DNA of 64,000 bases from Dyella sp. A6 (GTDB lineage Bacteria > Pseudomonadota > Gammaproteobacteria > Xanthomonadales > Rhodanobacteraceae), in NCBI RefSeq assembly GCF_036320485.1, contig NZ_CP132911.1, positions 868,001-932,000 of the forward strand. The letters are read 5' to 3'. How positions within the stretch are numbered: position 1 is the first letter of the stretch; each line of letters opens with the position of its first letter. Below are positions 1-9,522 of the stretch, in pieces. A program made the position numbers and the translations under genes. A model generated the notes under the pieces. That model was given only the letters and a program-made list of their open reading frames with translations. It was not told the DNA's origin and made no database searches.

Positions 1-2
1 AG

Positions 3-167
3 CAGTCTGCGGCAGCGACCGATATTTCGCAGTCGATGAATGCTATTCAGGAAATCACGTCGCAGACTTCGCAGGGTGCCAGCCAGACGGCCGAATCGAT
101 CGGCTATCTGGCCCAGCTTGCGAGTGACCTGCGGCGCTCGGTGGCTCACTTCAAGCTGCCTGGTTGA
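3..167 (+). CDS. pilJ: PilJ-type methyl-accepting chemotaxis protein, 3' end only
   Basis: This is the last 54 codons of a chemoreceptor whose start lies outside the window. The visible residues form an amphipathic coiled-coil tail rich in Ser, Gln and Ala, and the protein ends FKLPG before TGA. That ending and the position directly upstream of a ChpA/PilL kinase match PilJ, the type IV pilus receptor that controls the kinase in surface sensing and twitching. The frame is fixed by the stop at 165-167. The signalling hairpin and membrane segments are not in view, so the assignment rests on the tail and on gene order. Confidence 0.8.
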   Translation, partial: QSAAATDISQSMNAIQEITSQTSQGASQTAESIGYLAQLASDLRRSVAHFKLPG

Positions 168-239
168 TGACAGTTACACGACAGGGGGCAACCTCGTCGG
201 TTGCGTGATGCGCTGTTGCGCAGCCGCTGTGAGGGGCGA

Positions 240-3200
240 ATGAGACTTCAAGACAACATCGATTTCACCACCCTGCAATGGGTCAAGCCCGAGCTCGACG
301 AGACGTTCGGACTTGCGCGTCAGGCGTTGGAAGCCTATGTCGACAACCCGGGCGACCGGGAGGTCATGCGCTCTTGCGCGGACAACCTGCACCAGGTGCA
401 GGGTACGCTGCGCATGGTCGAGCTGTATGGCGCGGCGATGGTTGCCGAGGAGATGGAGACGCTCACCATCTCGCTGCTCGAGGATCACGTTGCCCATCGC
501 GAGGAAGCCTACGCCGCCCTGATGCGCGGCCTGATGCAGCTGCCGGATTACCTCGAACGCCTTTCCAGCGGCCATCGGGATGTACCGGTGGTGCTGCTGC
601 CCTTGCTGAACGAGCTGCGCGCCAGCCGTGCCAAGGAGGCCTTGAACGAGTCGGCCCTGTTCACGCCGAACTTGGGCGCGGCATTGCCGCCGCAGGCGCC
701 GGTCGCTGCCAGCGCCGAGGATGCGGCCCGCCGTCATGGCGAGGTCGCCGAGTTGCGTCTGCGCTTCCAGCAGCAGTTGCTGGCCTGGTTCCGTGGTCAG
801 GGCGCGCAGCAGCAACTGACTGGCATGCGCAACACCCTGAATGCGATTGCCGCCCGTTGCGTGACGATTCCCGGGCGACGCCTGTGGTGGATCGCGGCAG
901 GCGTGCTGGAGGGACTGGACCAGGGCATGCTCAAGAACCATGCCGCCGAGGTCAGGCAGCTGATCGGCAAGGTCGACCGGAGCATCCGCCAGCTCATCGA
1001 GAATGGCGAGGATAGCCTGGCGGGCGGCGATGCCGACGAGCTGGCGCACAAGCTGCTCTACATCGTTGCGCAGGCCAAGCAGCGCAGTCCGCAGATGGCG
1101 CTTGTCGCACAGACCTACGGCCTGGACGGTATGCTGCCCGATGCCGGCGAGCTGGAACATGCGCGTGGTTCGATGACCGGCCACAACCGTGCCCTGCTCG
1201 ACTCGGTGTCGCGTGCACTGAAGGATGACCTGCTGCGCGTCAAGGATGCCCTGGATCTCTATCTGCGCCAGCAGAGCGACGATCCGTCGCGTCTGGCCGA
1301 GCAGACCGAAGTACTCGACCGCGTGGGCGATACCCTGGGCATGCTCGCGCTGGCGGTGCCACGTCGGGTGGTGACCGAGCAGCGACGCGTGCTGGCGGAC
1401 ATCGCCAACCGGACCCGTGTTGCGGACGAAGAGACGTTGTTGGACGTGGCCGGCGCGCTGCTCTACGTCGAGGCGTCGCTGGACGATCACATCGAAAGTC
1501 TCGGTGCCGAAAACGATCGTCCGACGCCGACGGAAGAGGCGCCGACGACCATGCTGCCGCGCAGCGAGGCACGGCACATCCTGGCCACGCTGATGGGCGA
1601 GGCCATCGCCAATACGGCCAAGGTCAAGGACGCCATCGTCGCCTTCGTCGAATCCGGCTGGCAGCATGCACAGCTCGCCAACGCCTCGGCGCTGATGGAG
1701 GAGGTGGCCGGCGCGATGCGCATGTTGTCGTCTTCGCGCTCGGCCTCGATTGCCGAAGGCATCGGCCGGTTCATCGGCAACGAACTGGAGATCGACCAGC
1801 GCGTCCCGACCAGCGTGCAGATGGACCACCTGGCCGATGCGCTGGCCGCACTGGAGTACTACCTGGAGGCCGCCCGCGAGCACCGAGGCGGGCTCGAACA
1901 CATTCTGGACGTTGCCGAGCACAGCCTTGGCGAACTCGGCTACTGGCCACCGCCGCCAGCGCGCGAGGCCGTTGCGTTGCCGCAGCCGCCAGTCGCAGTG
2001 GAACCACATGAAGATGAGCCGAGCCTGTCGGAAACGGTCAGTCTTGCCGACGGTCCGGATGCCAGTGCGTTGTTCATCGGCGAACACGACGTACCGACGT
2101 CCGAGGTCCACGATGTTTCCGGTCTGCATCTGGCTGAAACCGAACCGCTGGCGCCGTCGTCGTCGGCTACGGACGGCGGTGACGACTGGATCGAGATCGA
2201 AGAGGAAGTTGTCGAGCAGGTGCATGCGGCCGATCCGTTGGCCGCCAATGCCGGCTTCCAGACCGGTGCCGATGGCATCGACGACGAGATCCGCGAGATC
2301 TTCCTGGAGGAAATGCAGGAAGAGATCACCAACCTGCAGACCGCGGAAGCTGCCTGGCTGGAGGACCCGAGCCAGCAGTCGCAGCTGACCGCGATCCGCC
2401 GCTCCTTCCACACTCTCAAGGGCTCGGGCCGGCTGGTGGGCGCCAGTACGCTCGGCGAATTCGCCTGGAAAGTGGAGGACATGCTCAACCGCGTGCTCGA
2501 CGGCACCATCCAGCCGCACGAGGGTGTGCAGGCACTGGTGCATCACGCGATTGCTGCATTGCCGGCGATACGCGCGGCGCTGGAAGGCGACGGCGTAGCG
2601 GATGCGCCGATCAGCGCCATCATGAGCACGGCCGAGCAGCTGGCCAAGGGCCAGGACCAGGCGCGTGTCGCGGATCATCTTGGCGCCACCCAGACGGTAC
2701 GGCGCATGGTCAAGCGGCGCGTGCCGCGCGTCGAAGCCGATGCCGATGCGATTCCCACGGCCAGCCTCAGCGACATCGAGCGGGCGGCGGATGCCGCTGC
2801 GACCGAGGCATCCCTTTCCCACGCCGAGGGCGCGACCTTCGCCGAGCCGGTGCTGCCGCCGATCGATCCGGTATTGCTGGAAATCCTGCGCAGCGAAGTC
2901 GCCCAGCATCTGCAGACCATCCGCACCACGGTCGGCCGCAGTAGCGGCGAGCTGATGGTCGACGACGGCCTGCTGCGTGCGGTGCATACCATGCACGGTG
3001 CCATCGCGATGGTGGACATCCCGCTGCTGATGCACCTGCTGTCGCCGCTGGAAACCCTGCTGAAGCGACTGCGCGGTGCCGGTCATGCGCTGTCGATCGA
3101 GGGCGTCGGCCTGCTGGGCCAGAGCGCCGACGTGGTCGACGAGGTGATGGCCCAGTTCGACGCGGCGCAGCCGCGTCTGCCGGATGCCGATGCACTGATT

Positions 3201-6200
3201 GCACGCATCGCCGAACTGCGCGATCAGGAGCCCGAAGTACAGGTCGCCCATGTGGTGTTCGAGCCACAGGCGCACGAGATCGACAGCGCCGAGGAACTGG
3301 CTCCGGCAGAGCCATCGACCGACAGCGCTCCGGAATCCTTGGGCACGGGCGATGACGCGCTCGATTTCTCCGAAGCCCTTGCCGGTTTCGACCTGCACGA
3401 TGTTGCCGGCACACCGGAGTCGCTGACGGCGGACCACGCGTCCAACGATATCGGCGACGAGGATTTCGCTGCGTTGCTGGCCAGCCTGGACGAGACGCTC
3501 GACCTCGACGAAAAGCCGGCCGCATCCGGGGTCGAGGTGACCGACCTGTCGCAGCCAGAATTGCCGGAAGCCGCCGCCGGGGAAGATCACGGGTTCGTGG
3601 CGGCGCCATCTGCCACAGATGCGGTCCCGCACGACGTGACTGAGGAGGAAGCGCCTGCGGCCGGGATGGCCGATTCTGGCGCGGACGACCTCGATATCGA
3701 GGAGTCGCAGACGCTCGCATCCGACCCGCATCCGGTGGTCGATCAGGCCGACGTCGAACCGGTCGAAGGCGAAAGCTACGATTACGCACAGCCTGTTGTC
3801 GAAGCGATCGACGAGGACGCCATCACGCCGGTGCAGGCATCGGATTCGGAACCAGTCGAGTTGGCCGAGCTGGAGTCGGCCGACCGCGCGCTCGCCATCG
3901 ACACCGCGACGAGCGAACCGCTCGAGGTCGAGGCTGCCGAGGCCGTGGATGTCGCACGGACGGTGGACCACGCGGAAGCGGTCGAGCCGGTTGCGCACGA
4001 ACATGCCGACGCCACGGCTGAAGCCGAACCGGCACCGCACGTCGTGGTACCGGCCGAAAGTGGTGACGAGATCGATTTCAGCCATGTCGATCCCGACCTG
4101 ATGGAGGTGTTCTGCGAGGAGGCGCACGAAATTCTCGATCACTCCGACGGCGTGCTGGCGCAATGGCATGCCGAGCCGGACGAATCAGCTCATGTGGCAA
4201 GCCTGCTGCGTGACCTGCACACGCTCAAGGGCGGTGCGCGCATCGCTGGGCTGTCGCCGGTAGGCGACCTCACGCATGCCATCGAGACGGTGCTGGAGCA
4301 TCCGCCGGCCAGTGGTTCGTCGCAGGTGCTGATCGCCACGCTTGAAGCAGCCTTCGATCGCCTGCACAGCCTGGTGCAACGCGTGAGCCAAGGTCGCCCG
4401 ATCGCCTACCCACAGGCGATGATCGATCATCTGCAAGGCTGGTCCGGTAAGGCCTTCGTGGCCGCTGATGCCGACGCTGACCGCGATGCTGCCGCGCCTG
4501 CCGTAGTGTCGGGCTCGATGCCGCAAGCCGAATTGCCCGAGCTGCTGCCGGACGAAAGCGAGCCCGCGGCAGATCTGCCCAGCCCGCAACAGGAACAGAT
4601 CCGCGTCCGCGCGGAACTGCTGGACAACCTGGTCAACCATGCTGGCGAGGTCGCGATCTACCGTTCGCGCCTGGAACAGCAGGTGGCCGGTTACCGCTTC
4701 AACCTGGTCGAGCTGGACCAGACCGTGCAGCGTCTGCGCAGCCAGCTGCGCATGCTGGAAATCGAGACCGAGGCGCAGATCATCGCGCGCTACCAGCGCG
4801 AGCACCGCGAAGGCGGCCTGACCGTTTTCGATCCGCTCGAACTGGACCGCTTCTCGCAGCTGCAGCAGTACTCGCGTGCGCTGGCCGAGTCGGTATCCGA
4901 CCTTGTGTCGATCCAGAGCATGCTGGACGAGTTGACGCGGCAGGCGGAAACCCTGCTGATCCAGCAGTCCCGCGTGAGTTCGGAACTGCAGGAAGGTCTG
5001 CTGCGCACGCGCATGCTGCCATTCGACACGATGGTGCCGAACCTTCGCCGTACCCTGCGTCAGGCGGCGCAGGAGCAGGGCAAGAACGCCCAGCTCCACG
5101 TGGAGGGCGCGCACGGCGAAATGGACCGCAACCTGCTGGAGCGCATCAAGGCTCCGTTCGAGCACATGCTGCGCAACGCCGTGGCGCATGGCATCGAGTC
5201 GCCCGAGGAGCGCCAGAAAGCCGGCAAGCCCGGTGAGGGTGCAGTGCGTATCCGGGTGGCGCGTGAAGCGACCGAAGTGGTGGTGCGGGTCAGTGACGAC
5301 GGTCGTGGCCTGGACCGCGAGGCGATCCGCAAGCGCGCGATCGAGCGCGGCCTGCTGCGCGAGGATGCACGTCCTGGCGAAAGCGAACTGCTTGGCCTGA
5401 TCACCCAGCCCGGCTTCTCCACAGCCAGCGAGATCACGCAGCTGGCGGGGCGCGGTGTGGGCATGGACGTGGTCGCCAACGAGATCAAGCAGCTTGGCGG
5501 CTCACTGGCGATCGACTCGGAACAGGGCAAGGGCACCACGTTCGTGCTGCGCCTGCCGTTCACGCTGGCGGTGACCCAGGCGATCCTGGTGCGCATCGGC
5601 GAAGTCACCTTCGCCATCCCGATGACTTCGGTGCAGGGGGTGGCCCGGATCAGCCCGGCCGAACTGACCGAGCGCCTGGCCGAACCCGATCCTGCATTCG
5701 AGTACAACACCGAGCGCTTCGTCATCCACGACCTGGCCGAACTGCTGGGTCACACGCCTGGCTATGTGGGCGACGAGGAACAACTGCCGTTGCTGCTGAC
5801 GCGCTCGGGCGACCTGCGTGCCGCGATCCGCATCGACGAAGTGATCGGCTCGCGCGAAATCGTGGTGAAGTCGGTCGGTCCGCAGGTGAGCTCGGTGCCC
5901 GGCATCCTCGGCGCCACCATCATGGGCGACGGCTCGGTGCTGATCATTCTCGATCTGGCACCACTGGTCCGTCACGGCATCAGCCGGCGCGAGCAGCGCG
6001 TGGCCGAAGGCCTGGATGCCGTCGAACAGATGCCGGTGGTCGAGGAAGGCCGCATCCAGCCGCTGGTGATGGTGGTGGACGACTCGATCACCATGCGCAA
6101 GGTCACCGGTCGCGTGCTGGAACGTCACGAGTACGAGGTCATGACCGCGAAGGACGGCGTCGACGCGCTCGAGAAGCTCAACGAGCGGGTGCCCGACCTG

Positions 6201-6443
6201 ATGCTGCTCGACATCGAGATGCCGCGCATGGACGGTTACGAGCTGGCCACCCAGATGAAGGCCGATCCGCGCCTGCGCCGTGTGCCGATCATCATGATCA
6301 CCTCGCGTACCGGTGAGAAGCATCGCCAGCGTGCCTTCGATATCGGCGTCGACCGTTATCTGGGCAAGCCGTACCAGGAAGCGGAGCTTCTGACGCAGAT
6401 CGGGGAAGTGCTCGAACAGCGTGCAATGGAGGCCGAGGAATGA
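240..6443 (+). CDS. chpA: ChpA/PilL: multi-Hpt CheA-like hybrid histidine kinase of the type IV pilus chemosensory system
   Basis: Protein of 2066 residues, predicted to phosphorylate the PilG/PilH response regulators that drive pilus extension and retraction and cAMP signalling. Canonical Hpt motifs HTLKG are at His724 and His1327. Degenerate versions are at His51 (HQVQG) and His916 (HTMHG). A long acidic linker covers roughly residues 1050-1290. The CheA dimerisation helix starts near 1460, and the ATPase domain follows with HMLRNAVAHG, DDGRGLD and GRGVGMDVV. A CheW-like domain begins near 1770 and a receiver near 1940, with phosphoacceptor Asp1991 in LLDIEMPRMDG. ATG at 240 is chosen because GAGGGG lies just upstream; an earlier in-frame ATG at 201 lacks this. 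It follows pilJ and overlaps the next gene by 4 bases. P. aeruginosa ChpA has a similar size and plan. Confidence 0.95.
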   Translation: MRLQDNIDFTTLQWVKPELDETFGLARQALEAYVDNPGDREVMRSCADNLHQVQGTLRMVELYGAAMVAEEMETLTISLLEDHVAHREEAYAALMRGLMQLPDYLERLSSGHRDVPVVLLPLLNELRASRAKEALNESALFTPNLGAALPPQAPVAASAEDAARRHGEVAELRLRFQQQLLAWFRGQGAQQQLTGMRNTLNAIAARCVTIPGRRLWWIAAGVLEGLDQGMLKNHAAEVRQLIGKVDRSIRQLIENGEDSLAGGDADELAHKLLYIVAQAKQRSPQMALVAQTYGLDGMLPDAGELEHARGSMTGHNRALLDSVSRALKDDLLRVKDALDLYLRQQSDDPSRLAEQTEVLDRVGDTLGMLALAVPRRVVTEQRRVLADIANRTRVADEETLLDVAGALLYVEASLDDHIESLGAENDRPTPTEEAPTTMLPRSEARHILATLMGEAIANTAKVKDAIVAFVESGWQHAQLANASALMEEVAGAMRMLSSSRSASIAEGIGRFIGNELEIDQRVPTSVQMDHLADALAALEYYLEAAREHRGGLEHILDVAEHSLGELGYWPPPPAREAVALPQPPVAVEPHEDEPSLSETVSLADGPDASALFIGEHDVPTSEVHDVSGLHLAETEPLAPSSSATDGGDDWIEIEEEVVEQVHAADPLAANAGFQTGADGIDDEIREIFLEEMQEEITNLQTAEAAWLEDPSQQSQLTAIRRSFHTLKGSGRLVGASTLGEFAWKVEDMLNRVLDGTIQPHEGVQALVHHAIAALPAIRAALEGDGVADAPISAIMSTAEQLAKGQDQARVADHLGATQTVRRMVKRRVPRVEADADAIPTASLSDIERAADAAATEASLSHAEGATFAEPVLPPIDPVLLEILRSEVAQHLQTIRTTVGRSSGELMVDDGLLRAVHTMHGAIAMVDIPLLMHLLSPLETLLKRLRGAGHALSIEGVGLLGQSADVVDEVMAQFDAAQPRLPDADALIARIAELRDQEPEVQVAHVVFEPQAHEIDSAEELAPAEPSTDSAPESLGTGDDALDFSEALAGFDLHDVAGTPESLTADHASNDIGDEDFAALLASLDETLDLDEKPAASGVEVTDLSQPELPEAAAGEDHGFVAAPSATDAVPHDVTEEEAPAAGMADSGADDLDIEESQTLASDPHPVVDQADVEPVEGESYDYAQPVVEAIDEDAITPVQASDSEPVELAELESADRALAIDTATSEPLEVEAAEAVDVARTVDHAEAVEPVAHEHADATAEAEPAPHVVVPAESGDEIDFSHVDPDLMEVFCEEAHEILDHSDGVLAQWHAEPDESAHVASLLRDLHTLKGGARIAGLSPVGDLTHAIETVLEHPPASGSSQVLIATLEAAFDRLHSLVQRVSQGRPIAYPQAMIDHLQGWSGKAFVAADADADRDAAAPAVVSGSMPQAELPELLPDESEPAADLPSPQQEQIRVRAELLDNLVNHAGEVAIYRSRLEQQVAGYRFNLVELDQTVQRLRSQLRMLEIETEAQIIARYQREHREGGLTVFDPLELDRFSQLQQYSRALAESVSDLVSIQSMLDELTRQAETLLIQQSRVSSELQEGLLRTRMLPFDTMVPNLRRTLRQAAQEQGKNAQLHVEGAHGEMDRNLLERIKAPFEHMLRNAVAHGIESPEERQKAGKPGEGAVRIRVAREATEVVVRVSDDGRGLDREAIRKRAIERGLLREDARPGESELLGLITQPGFSTASEITQLAGRGVGMDVVANEIKQLGGSLAIDSEQGKGTTFVLRLPFTLAVTQAILVRIGEVTFAIPMTSVQGVARISPAELTERLAEPDPAFEYNTERFVIHDLAELLGHTPGYVGDEEQLPLLLTRSGDLRAAIRIDEVIGSREIVVKSVGPQVSSVPGILGATIMGDGSVLIILDLAPLVRHGISRREQRVAEGLDAVEQMPVVEEGRIQPLVMVVDDSITMRKVTGRVLERHEYEVMTAKDGVDALEKLNERVPDLMLLDIEMPRMDGYELATQMKADPRLRRVPIIMITSRTGEKHRQRAFDIGVDRYLGKPYQEAELLTQIGEVLEQRAMEAEE

Positions 6444-8158
6444 ATGGCAACGCCGTCACGGCTGTCGCTCTGCTGTTCGATGACGCCGAGCTTGGCGGCC
6501 AGCTGAAAGCCGCGCTCGACGAATGCGGCGCCAGGATCGTGCACGAAGGCGGGCTTGCGGACATGGATCGGCAACGCCTGGTCGCCAGTGGTGCCCATGT
6601 GCTGGTCGTCAACCTGGACGATGACGCCGACGAGGCGGTGCTCGATCGGCTTTACGGCATGATCGACGGCGACGGCCCACGCGTGGTCTTCAACGATGCC
6701 CAGGCCTGCCGTGGGCTGGACGGCTGGAGTCGCGCGCGCTGGGCCCGGCATCTGGCGGTGAAGGTGCTTGCGGCCGGTGACGTCGATCCGCCCAGGCCTG
6801 CCGATGCGCGGGCGCCGGATGCACACGCCGGCGCGGGCGCGGGTGACCGACCGTCGGCCGTCGGTGATACGCCGGACGATGCGGCACTGTCGCCGCCGTC
6901 CGATCCCGAGCTCCACCAGGATATCGATGAGCAGCAGGCGGCTGCGGAATCGGCCAGTCTCGCCGCTGAGCTCGAGGAGCTGCTGGCGCATGATGAACCG
7001 GCCGAACCAGCGTTCGCCGAGGGCGAAGGCGGACTGAAGTTCGATGCCGACGCTGAACTGCCGCCCTTGTTCGATGGTGATTTCGGCGCGATGGAGACGA
7101 CCGCCGACAAGCCCGCGGAGGCCAGTGAGCCGAGCGAGCTGCATCAGGAGTTTTCGGCCTACATGGCCGGCCTGGACGAGATGGAGCCGGTGGCTTCGGT
7201 TGCTGCCGAAGCGAAACCCGAGGCCACGCCGTCGATCCGGACCGATCACCTTTCGCTGGCCGCCGACGATGACGAGTCGCCGCTGCAAAGCAGTACCGTC
7301 GAACGCAGCGCGGTCGAGCCACCGTCGGCGCCGGAGTGGGGCTTTCTGGAAGACGATGACATGCTGTCGCCCCCGGTAGCTGCCCCGGCTGCCGAACACA
7401 AGCCATCCGACTTCGGCATCGAGAAGCTAAGCGCGGCGGATTTCCTTGCGCCCGATTCGGCCGACGAGGGTGCTTCGCCGATCGAACCGGGGCTGAGCCT
7501 CGAACTGATGTCGATGGAAGACGCCGTCGCACCCACGGAATACGTCCCCAACGAGTTCGTGCTCGGCGATCTCGACAGTGCCCTGAGCCGACTGGTCGTG
7601 CTTGGCGCCACCACCGAAAGCACGGACTCGGTCTGCCGTTTCCTGGCAGGCTTGCCGCTGGGGCTGAAGTCAGCCGTGCTGCTGACCCAGCACCTGGCTG
7701 GAACATCCGCTGACGGCCTGGTCGAATATATATCCGGGCACAGCACCCTGCCGGTGCGCATGGCCCAGACAGGTGCGCGTGCACGCGCGGGCGAAGTGTG
7801 GGTGGTGCCATCTGGCCAGCAAGTGCGCATTGCGCGCAGTGGTGCGATGGAGCTGCTTGCCGCCGACGAACAGGCAGCTTATTCGCCCTCGATTGATACA
7901 AGCTTCACGATGGCGGCCACCACCTTCGGCCAGAGTGTCGTGGCGATCGTTTTCGCCGGTCGCTCCACCGATGCGGTAGGCGGTTGCCAGGCGATCCATG
8001 ATCGTGGCGGCAAAGTCTGGGTGGAAGTTTCTTCCGGCGAGCATTTCGCGGACATGGTCAGTGGCGTGATGGCCGAACACCTGTCGCAGTTTTCCGGCAC
8101 GCCGCAGGAGCTTGCGGCGCGCCTGACCGAAGAGTTCCAGACGGAAGGTCGTTCATGA
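6440..8158 (+). CDS. chpB: ChpB-like protein: receiver-like N-terminus and CheB-type methylesterase domain with altered active site
   Basis: 572 residues in the usual place of ChpB, the demethylase acting on PilJ. The first ~110 residues look like a receiver fold. Residues ~120-380 are an acidic low-complexity linker. From ~385 the sequence follows the CheB esterase domain. In CheB the triad is Ser164, His190 and Asp286. Here the nucleophile position in GATTES is Thr391, while His418 (TQHL) and Asp511 (RSTDAVGG) are kept with near-normal spacing. The GMPREA segment near the C-terminus is not recognisable. The protein may therefore be a weak or inactive methylesterase with a structural role. 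Start and stop overlap both neighbours (ATGA type), indicating tight translational coupling. Confidence 0.8.
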   Translation: MNGNAVTAVALLFDDAELGGQLKAALDECGARIVHEGGLADMDRQRLVASGAHVLVVNLDDDADEAVLDRLYGMIDGDGPRVVFNDAQACRGLDGWSRARWARHLAVKVLAAGDVDPPRPADARAPDAHAGAGAGDRPSAVGDTPDDAALSPPSDPELHQDIDEQQAAAESASLAAELEELLAHDEPAEPAFAEGEGGLKFDADAELPPLFDGDFGAMETTADKPAEASEPSELHQEFSAYMAGLDEMEPVASVAAEAKPEATPSIRTDHLSLAADDDESPLQSSTVERSAVEPPSAPEWGFLEDDDMLSPPVAAPAAEHKPSDFGIEKLSAADFLAPDSADEGASPIEPGLSLELMSMEDAVAPTEYVPNEFVLGDLDSALSRLVVLGATTESTDSVCRFLAGLPLGLKSAVLLTQHLAGTSADGLVEYISGHSTLPVRMAQTGARARAGEVWVVPSGQQVRIARSGAMELLAADEQAAYSPSIDTSFTMAATTFGQSVVAIVFAGRSTDAVGGCQAIHDRGGKVWVEVSSGEHFADMVSGVMAEHLSQFSGTPQELAARLTEEFQTEGRS

Positions 8159-8646
8159 GCGAACAAGAGTTGCCGCGCGAAATCCGCTGCGTGCTGGTCC
8201 CGGTCGGCAATCTGCGACTGCTGCTGCCCAATGCCACCGTGGCCGAAGTGATCACCATGCCGGAACCCGAGCCGGTCGACGACGCACCGGAATGGCTGCT
8301 TGGCCGCATCGCCTGGCGTGGCTGGCGGGTTCCGCTGGTCTCTTTCACCAAATTGGCCGGTGCGCAGGAAGGCGATGCCGATCTTGCCGTGCGCGTGGCC
8401 GTGCTCAAGGCGCTGGGCGGCCATCCGCGCATGCCGTTCGTGGCGGTCGTGACCCAGGGTTTCCCGCGCCTGACCACGCTCAATGCCGAACTGGTCATTC
8501 CCACCCACGACGGCAAGCCCTTGCCGCCCGGGGTGAAGGCCCAGGTGCTGGTGCGCGACGACGTGGCGGTGATCCCCGACCTGGAAGGTATCGAGGCCGA
8601 GCTGGTCGGGCGTTTCGGCTTCGACGAGCAGGCTGGCGCGGCCTGA
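8155..8646 (+). CDS. chpC: CheW-like adaptor of the Pil-Chp system (ChpC-like)
   Basis: A single CheW-like domain protein of 163 residues, last gene of the pilJ-chpA-chpB block and overlapping it by 4 bases. The order of beta strands around VLVPVGNLRLLLPNATVAEV and the later WLLGRIAWRGWRVPLVSF match CheW, where the LLG..W.G..VPLV segment is diagnostic. In Pseudomonas, ChpC is an accessory CheW-like protein that links additional inputs to the pilus kinase; the same role is inferred here. No signal peptide or membrane segment is seen, so it should act in the cytoplasm at the receptor-kinase array. Confidence 0.8.
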   Translation: MSEQELPREIRCVLVPVGNLRLLLPNATVAEVITMPEPEPVDDAPEWLLGRIAWRGWRVPLVSFTKLAGAQEGDADLAVRVAVLKALGGHPRMPFVAVVTQGFPRLTTLNAELVIPTHDGKPLPPGVKAQVLVRDDVAVIPDLEGIEAELVGRFGFDEQAGAA

Positions 8647-8660
8647 GTCCGGTGGCGGTC

Positions 8661-9395
8661 TCAGAAATCGCCGTGCAGGGCCTGCAGCGCGGCCAGTGCG
8701 GCGAGTCCGGCCGTCTCGGTGCGCAGTATCCGCGGACCGAGGCGCAACCCGGCAAAGCTGGCACTCTCAAGTGCCGTGACATCGCGTTCGCCCAGTCCGC
8801 CTTCCGGGCCGACTACCAGCAGGCCGCCAGCCTCATCGAAACTCAGGCTGCCCATGTGCCGGGTGCCATCGGGTAGCAGCGCCAGGCGTACGGCCCGTTC
8901 GCTACCCAGCGTGTCCAGCCAGGCCTGCAGCGGCTGCACCGGCGCGACCACGGGCACGCAGGCGCGGCCACTCTGCTCGCAGGCACTGGCGGCGACCGCA
9001 CGCCAATGGGCCAGGCGCTTTTCGGCGCGGGCGGCGTCCAGGCGTATTTCGGAACGTTCGGTCAGCAGTGGCACGATGCGCGCCACGCCCAGTTCGGTCG
9101 CCTTCTGTACGATCAGGTCCATTTTCTCGCCGCGCGCCACGCCCTGGGCGAGCACGAGGCGCAGCGGCGACTCGTTGGCGACCGTTTGCGCATGTTCGAT
9201 GCGGACGCTGACCTCACGCTTGGCGACCTCCAGGATCACCGCCTCATAGTCGTTGCCGTCACCATTGAACAGCGTCAGCGGAGCACCGGCACCCAGCCGG
9301 AGCACGCGGGCGACGTGCTCGGCGGCCTGTGGCGGCAACGGCAGCTGCTGACCGGTGGCGAGCGGCTGGTCGACGTGGATGCGGATCGTGCGCAT
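8661..9395 (-). CDS. rsmE: 16S rRNA m3U1498 methyltransferase RsmE
   Basis: 244-residue SPOUT-class enzyme that methylates N3 of U1498 in the 30S subunit using S-adenosylmethionine. The N-terminal PUA-like part (MRTIRIHVD, then EHVARVLRL) is followed by the RsmE hallmarks KATELGVARIVPLLTERS, WRAVAASACEQSGR and the SAM-binding knot VVGPEGGLGERDV with LGPRILRTETA. The ATG at 9395 is preferred over an upstream in-frame Met because it begins exactly where the family begins. It converges with the chp operon with only 14 bases between stops, and it faces away from bioA with about 127 bases between. Confidence 0.95.
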   Translation of the reverse strand: MRTIRIHVDQPLATGQQLPLPPQAAEHVARVLRLGAGAPLTLFNGDGNDYEAVILEVAKREVSVRIEHAQTVANESPLRLVLAQGVARGEKMDLIVQKATELGVARIVPLLTERSEIRLDAARAEKRLAHWRAVAASACEQSGRACVPVVAPVQPLQAWLDTLGSERAVRLALLPDGTRHMGSLSFDEAGGLLVVGPEGGLGERDVTALESASFAGLRLGPRILRTETAGLAALAALQALHGDF

Positions 9396-9522
9396 GGTGG
9401 GTGATGGCGTCTGTCGGCTCGGCAGCATAGCGCGCCTGCTCGTCCGGCGTGCTGCCATGACGCCGGACACGGTTGCCCTGCAGCGAAAGGACCCGGTACC
9501 GACCAGGGCGGATCATGTGTTC

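Noticed and set aside
174..4169. Open frame of 1331 codons on the minus strand opposite chpA
   Set aside because: It is rich in Arg, His, Gln and Leu in the manner of antisense reading of GC-rich genes, has no family likeness, and lies opposite the clear ChpA coding frame.
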